Source of the DNA: Betaproteobacteria bacterium
GTDB lineage: Bacteria > Pseudomonadota > Gammaproteobacteria > Burkholderiales > SG8-39
Assembly (NCBI GenBank): GCA_012274205.1
Contig: JAAOZY010000454.1
Location: forward strand, 1-7,608
Direction of reading: 5' to 3'
DNA: 7,608 nt
The translations under genes were made by a program, and so were the position numbers. Within the stretch, counting starts at the first letter, position 1; each line of letters starts with the position of its first letter. Below are positions 5,312 through 7,608 of the stretch, piece by piece. Under the pieces are notes generated by a model. It saw only the letters and a list, made by a program, of their open reading frames with translations. It searched no databases and was not told the DNA's origin.

Positions 5312-7608
5312 TTAGAACGGCTGAATCTTGTTCACGTCGGGCTCCTGCGCGCCGGCTTCCGGCGCGTCGGAACTTGCTGGCGGCGGGACGTTCTCCCGGT
5401 AAAAGTACTCGCTCAGCGTGCCGTCGCTGGACGCTTTGCCGGTAGCGGGTTCGACTTTGACGCTGACCACGCCGTCGGGCACCGACCGGAACATCTCATC
5501 CACGCCCTTGAGCGCCTTGCCCATGTAATTCATCCATATGGGGAGCGCGGCAGCGGCGCCGGTTTCGCTGTTGCCGAGCTTGCGCGGCTGGTCGAATCCG
5601 ATCCATGCGATCGCCACCAGGGTCGGCTGGTAGCCCGCGAACCACGCGTCGACGAGGTCGTTGGTGGTGCCGGTCTTGCCGGCGAGATCCTTGCGCCCGA
5701 GCGACATCGCGCGCGCGCCCGTGCCGTAGCGCACCACGTCGTGCAGCATGCTGTCCATGATGAAGGCGTTGCGCGGATCGATCACGCGCAGGCTTTCGTC
5801 GCCTGCGCGCGGGGGTTGCGCCTGCGCGAGGACATTGCCGCGGTCGTCGACGATGCGCTGCACCACATAGGGTTCCACGCGGTAGCCGCCATTGGCGAAC
5901 ACTGCGTAGCCACGCGCCATCTGCCAGGGGGTGACCGAGCCCGCGCCCAGCGCCATGGTGAGATAGGGTGGGTGCTTGTCCGCGTCGAAGCCGAAGCGCG
6001 TGATGTAATCCTGCGCGTATTGCGGGCCGATGGCCTGCAATACGCGGATCGATACCATGTTCTTGGACTTCGCCAGGCCCATGCGCAGGCGCATCGGCCC
6101 GTCGTACTTGCCGTCGTAATTGTGCGGCTCCCAGGTTTGCCCGCCGGTCTGTGCCGCGTCGATCACGATCGGCGCATCGTTGACGATGGTTGCGGGCGTG
6201 AACCCCTTCTCCAGCGCGGCCGAATAGATGAACGGCTTGAAGCTGGAGCCGGGCTGACGCCAGGCCTGGGTGACATGGTTGAACTTGCTGTGCTCGAAGT
6301 CGAATCCGCCCACCAGCGCGCGCACCCGGCCGTCGACCGGGCTCACGGCAATAAGCGCAGCCTCGGCCTCGGGCAGCTGCAGGATCTGCCAGTTATGCTT
6401 TTCGTCCTGCTGCACGCGTATCAGGGCGCCGCGGCGAATGCGCTTGTTCGGAGCCGCTTTTTCGTCGAGCATGCGCTGCGCGAATCTGAGCCCCTCCCCG
6501 CTGATGGTCGCCACCTCCCCGCCGCGCAGGTAGGCGCGCACCTGCTTCGGCCCGGACTCGAGCACTACCGCCGGAAGCAGGTCGTCATTGTCGGATTCCT
6601 CCGCCAGCGCCTCCTCGATGGCCTCGTCCGGCTGGCCGTCCGGCAGTTCGATATAGCCCTCCGGGCCGCGATAACCGTGGCGCTTGTCGTAGTCCAGCAC
6701 GCCGCGGCGCAGCGCCGCATAGGCTTCTTCCTGGTCCGCCTTGGTGATGGTGGTGTAGATGCGATAGCCCTTGCTGTAGACCTCGTCGCCGAAGCGCTCG
6801 AACAGCATTTGCCGCACCATTTCAGCCACGTACTCGGCGTGCAGCGCGAATTCGTCCGCCTGGTGCTTGACCACGACCGGCGTCTTCTGCGCGTCGGCGA
6901 ACTGCGCCTCGGTGATGTCCCCCAGGTCATGCATGCGCCGCAGCACATACAGCTGGCGCTGCTTGGCGCGTTTCGGATTGACCACCGGATTGAAGCTGGA
7001 CGGCGCCTTGGGCAGGCCGGCGAGCATCGCCGCCTCGGGCACGCTCACGTCTTTGAGCGCCTTGCCGTAGTAGATCTGGGCCGCGGCGGCGAAGCCGTAG
7101 GCGCGCTGGCCGAGGTAGATCTGGTTGATGTAAAGCTGCAGGATCTCATCCTTGGACAGGCTCGCCTCGATCTTGAGGGCAAGCAGCGCTTCGTACAGTT
7201 TGCGCGTCAGCGTTTTTTCCTTGGACAGGAAAAAATTCCTTGCCACCTGCATGGTGATGGTGGATGCTCCCTGACGCCTGCCGCCGGAGGTCAGGTTGGA
7301 GTAGGCCGCCCTGATGACACCCTGGTAGTCGACGCCGATATGCTGATAGAAGCGCTCGTCTTCGGCCGCCAGGATGGCCTGCTTCATGATTGTGGGCACA
7401 TCGCCGATGGCGACGATGGCGCGGCGTTCCTCGCCGAACTCGCCGATCAGGATGCCCTCGGCGCTGTACACCCGCAGCGGCACCTTGGGGCGGTAATCGG
7501 TGAGTACATCGAGCGAAGGCAGATTGGGGTAGGCGAGCAGGACCATCAGGCCCAGCAGCGCAGCGGCAATAACCACCAGGCCGGCAAGTAGCATGGCCGG
7601 AAAGGCGA
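5312..7608 (-). CDS. mrcA: Penicillin-binding protein 1A, bifunctional transglycosylase/transpeptidase (5' end cut by window edge)
   Basis: PBP1A is anchored in the inner membrane and acts in the periplasm, polymerising lipid II into glycan strands and cross-linking their peptides. Numbering from the first visible Met (7594; 760 aa): a transmembrane segment (about 2-22); a GT51 transglycosylase domain (about 40-225) with AEDERF carrying catalytic Glu78, GASTITMQVARNFFLS at 109-124, and LYINQIYLGQRAYG; an inserted OB-like domain (about 275-410) with an acidic stretch EEALAEESDNDD; and a transpeptidase domain with SSFK (nucleophile Ser450, Lys453), SKN at 510-512, and KTGTT at 640-644. It ends in a short Pro/Ser/Glu-rich tail. 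Met 7594 is unlikely to be the true start: it lies inside the membrane segment, has no basic cytoplasmic tail or Shine-Dalgarno before it, and the frame stays open (Ala-Phe-Pro-Ala) to the window edge. The next gene, lptM, follows after 150 bases on the same strand. Confidence 0.96.
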   Translation of the reverse strand, partial: AFPAMLLAGLVVIAAALLGLMVLLAYPNLPSLDVLTDYRPKVPLRVYSAEGILIGEFGEERRAIVAIGDVPTIMKQAILAAEDERFYQHIGVDYQGVIRAAYSNLTSGGRRQGASTITMQVARNFFLSKEKTLTRKLYEALLALKIEASLSKDEILQLYINQIYLGQRAYGFAAAAQIYYGKALKDVSVPEAAMLAGLPKAPSSFNPVVNPKRAKQRQLYVLRRMHDLGDITEAQFADAQKTPVVVKHQADEFALHAEYVAEMVRQMLFERFGDEVYSKGYRIYTTITKADQEEAYAALRRGVLDYDKRHGYRGPEGYIELPDGQPDEAIEEALAEESDNDDLLPAVVLESGPKQVRAYLRGGEVATISGEGLRFAQRMLDEKAAPNKRIRRGALIRVQQDEKHNWQILQLPEAEAALIAVSPVDGRVRALVGGFDFEHSKFNHVTQAWRQPGSSFKPFIYSAALEKGFTPATIVNDAPIVIDAAQTGGQTWEPHNYDGKYDGPMRLRMGLAKSKNMVSIRVLQAIGPQYAQDYITRFGFDADKHPPYLTMALGAGSVTPWQMARGYAVFANGGYRVEPYVVQRIVDDRGNVLAQAQPPRAGDESLRVIDPRNAFIMDSMLHDVVRYGTGARAMSLGRKDLAGKTGTTNDLVDAWFAGYQPTLVAIAWIGFDQPRKLGNSETGAAAALPIWMNYMGKALKGVDEMFRSVPDGVVSVKVEPATGKASSDGTLSEYFYRENVPPPASSDAPEAGAQEPDVNKIQPF

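Noticed and set aside
7204..7240. A-rich/T-rich stretch (AAAAAA, TTTTTT) inside mrcA
   Set aside because: It encodes the conserved NFFLSKEKT segment of the transglycosylase domain; no stem precedes it, so it is not a terminator.
5291..7591. 766-codon open frame on the plus strand opposite mrcA
   Set aside because: It mirrors the mrcA reading frame in GC-rich DNA and gives an Arg/His/Asp/Gly-rich product with no recognisable motif. The minus-strand frame carries all PBP1A motifs.

Overview
The window looks like ordinary chromosomal DNA from a GC-rich Gram-negative proteobacterium. The best guess is a betaproteobacterium, because the PBP1A and LysA proteins resemble, from memory, Neisseria and other betaproteobacterial versions, and the order mrcA-lptM-lysA fits that group. 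No database search was possible, so the taxonomy is inference. All supported genes lie on the minus strand, so transcription runs from right to left.

Layout in the direction of transcription: (1) mrcA, a bifunctional class A penicillin-binding protein 1A (7608 to 5312). Its extreme N-terminus is cut off by the right edge. (2) A 150-base spacer. (3) lptM, a 41-residue lipoprotein gene (5161 to 5036). (4) lysA, diaminopimelate decarboxylase (5030 to 3792), only 5 bases after lptM. (5) A 179-base spacer. (6) A periplasmic adaptor (membrane fusion protein) of an RND efflux pump (3612 to 2449). (7) An inner-membrane RND transporter of the MdtB/MdtC type (2452 to 1). It overlaps the adaptor by ATGA and runs off the left edge after about 817 codons.

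Functionally there are two blocks. The right half concerns the cell envelope and lysine metabolism. PBP1A polymerises and cross-links peptidoglycan. LptM belongs to a family tied to maturation of the LPS translocon. LysA consumes meso-diaminopimelate, which is also the cross-linking residue of Gram-negative peptidoglycan, to make lysine. The left half is a proton-driven multidrug or toxic-compound efflux operon. Its outer-membrane channel gene, and possibly a second RND gene, would lie outside the window.

No mobile element, CRISPR array, tRNA, rRNA or unfamiliar gene system was found. The points worth a second look are small: a possible GTG start for the adaptor, an extended -10 element placed so that lptM could be leaderless, a perfect 10-bp hairpin inside lptM, and a terminator-like hairpin plus T-tract inside the end of lysA.
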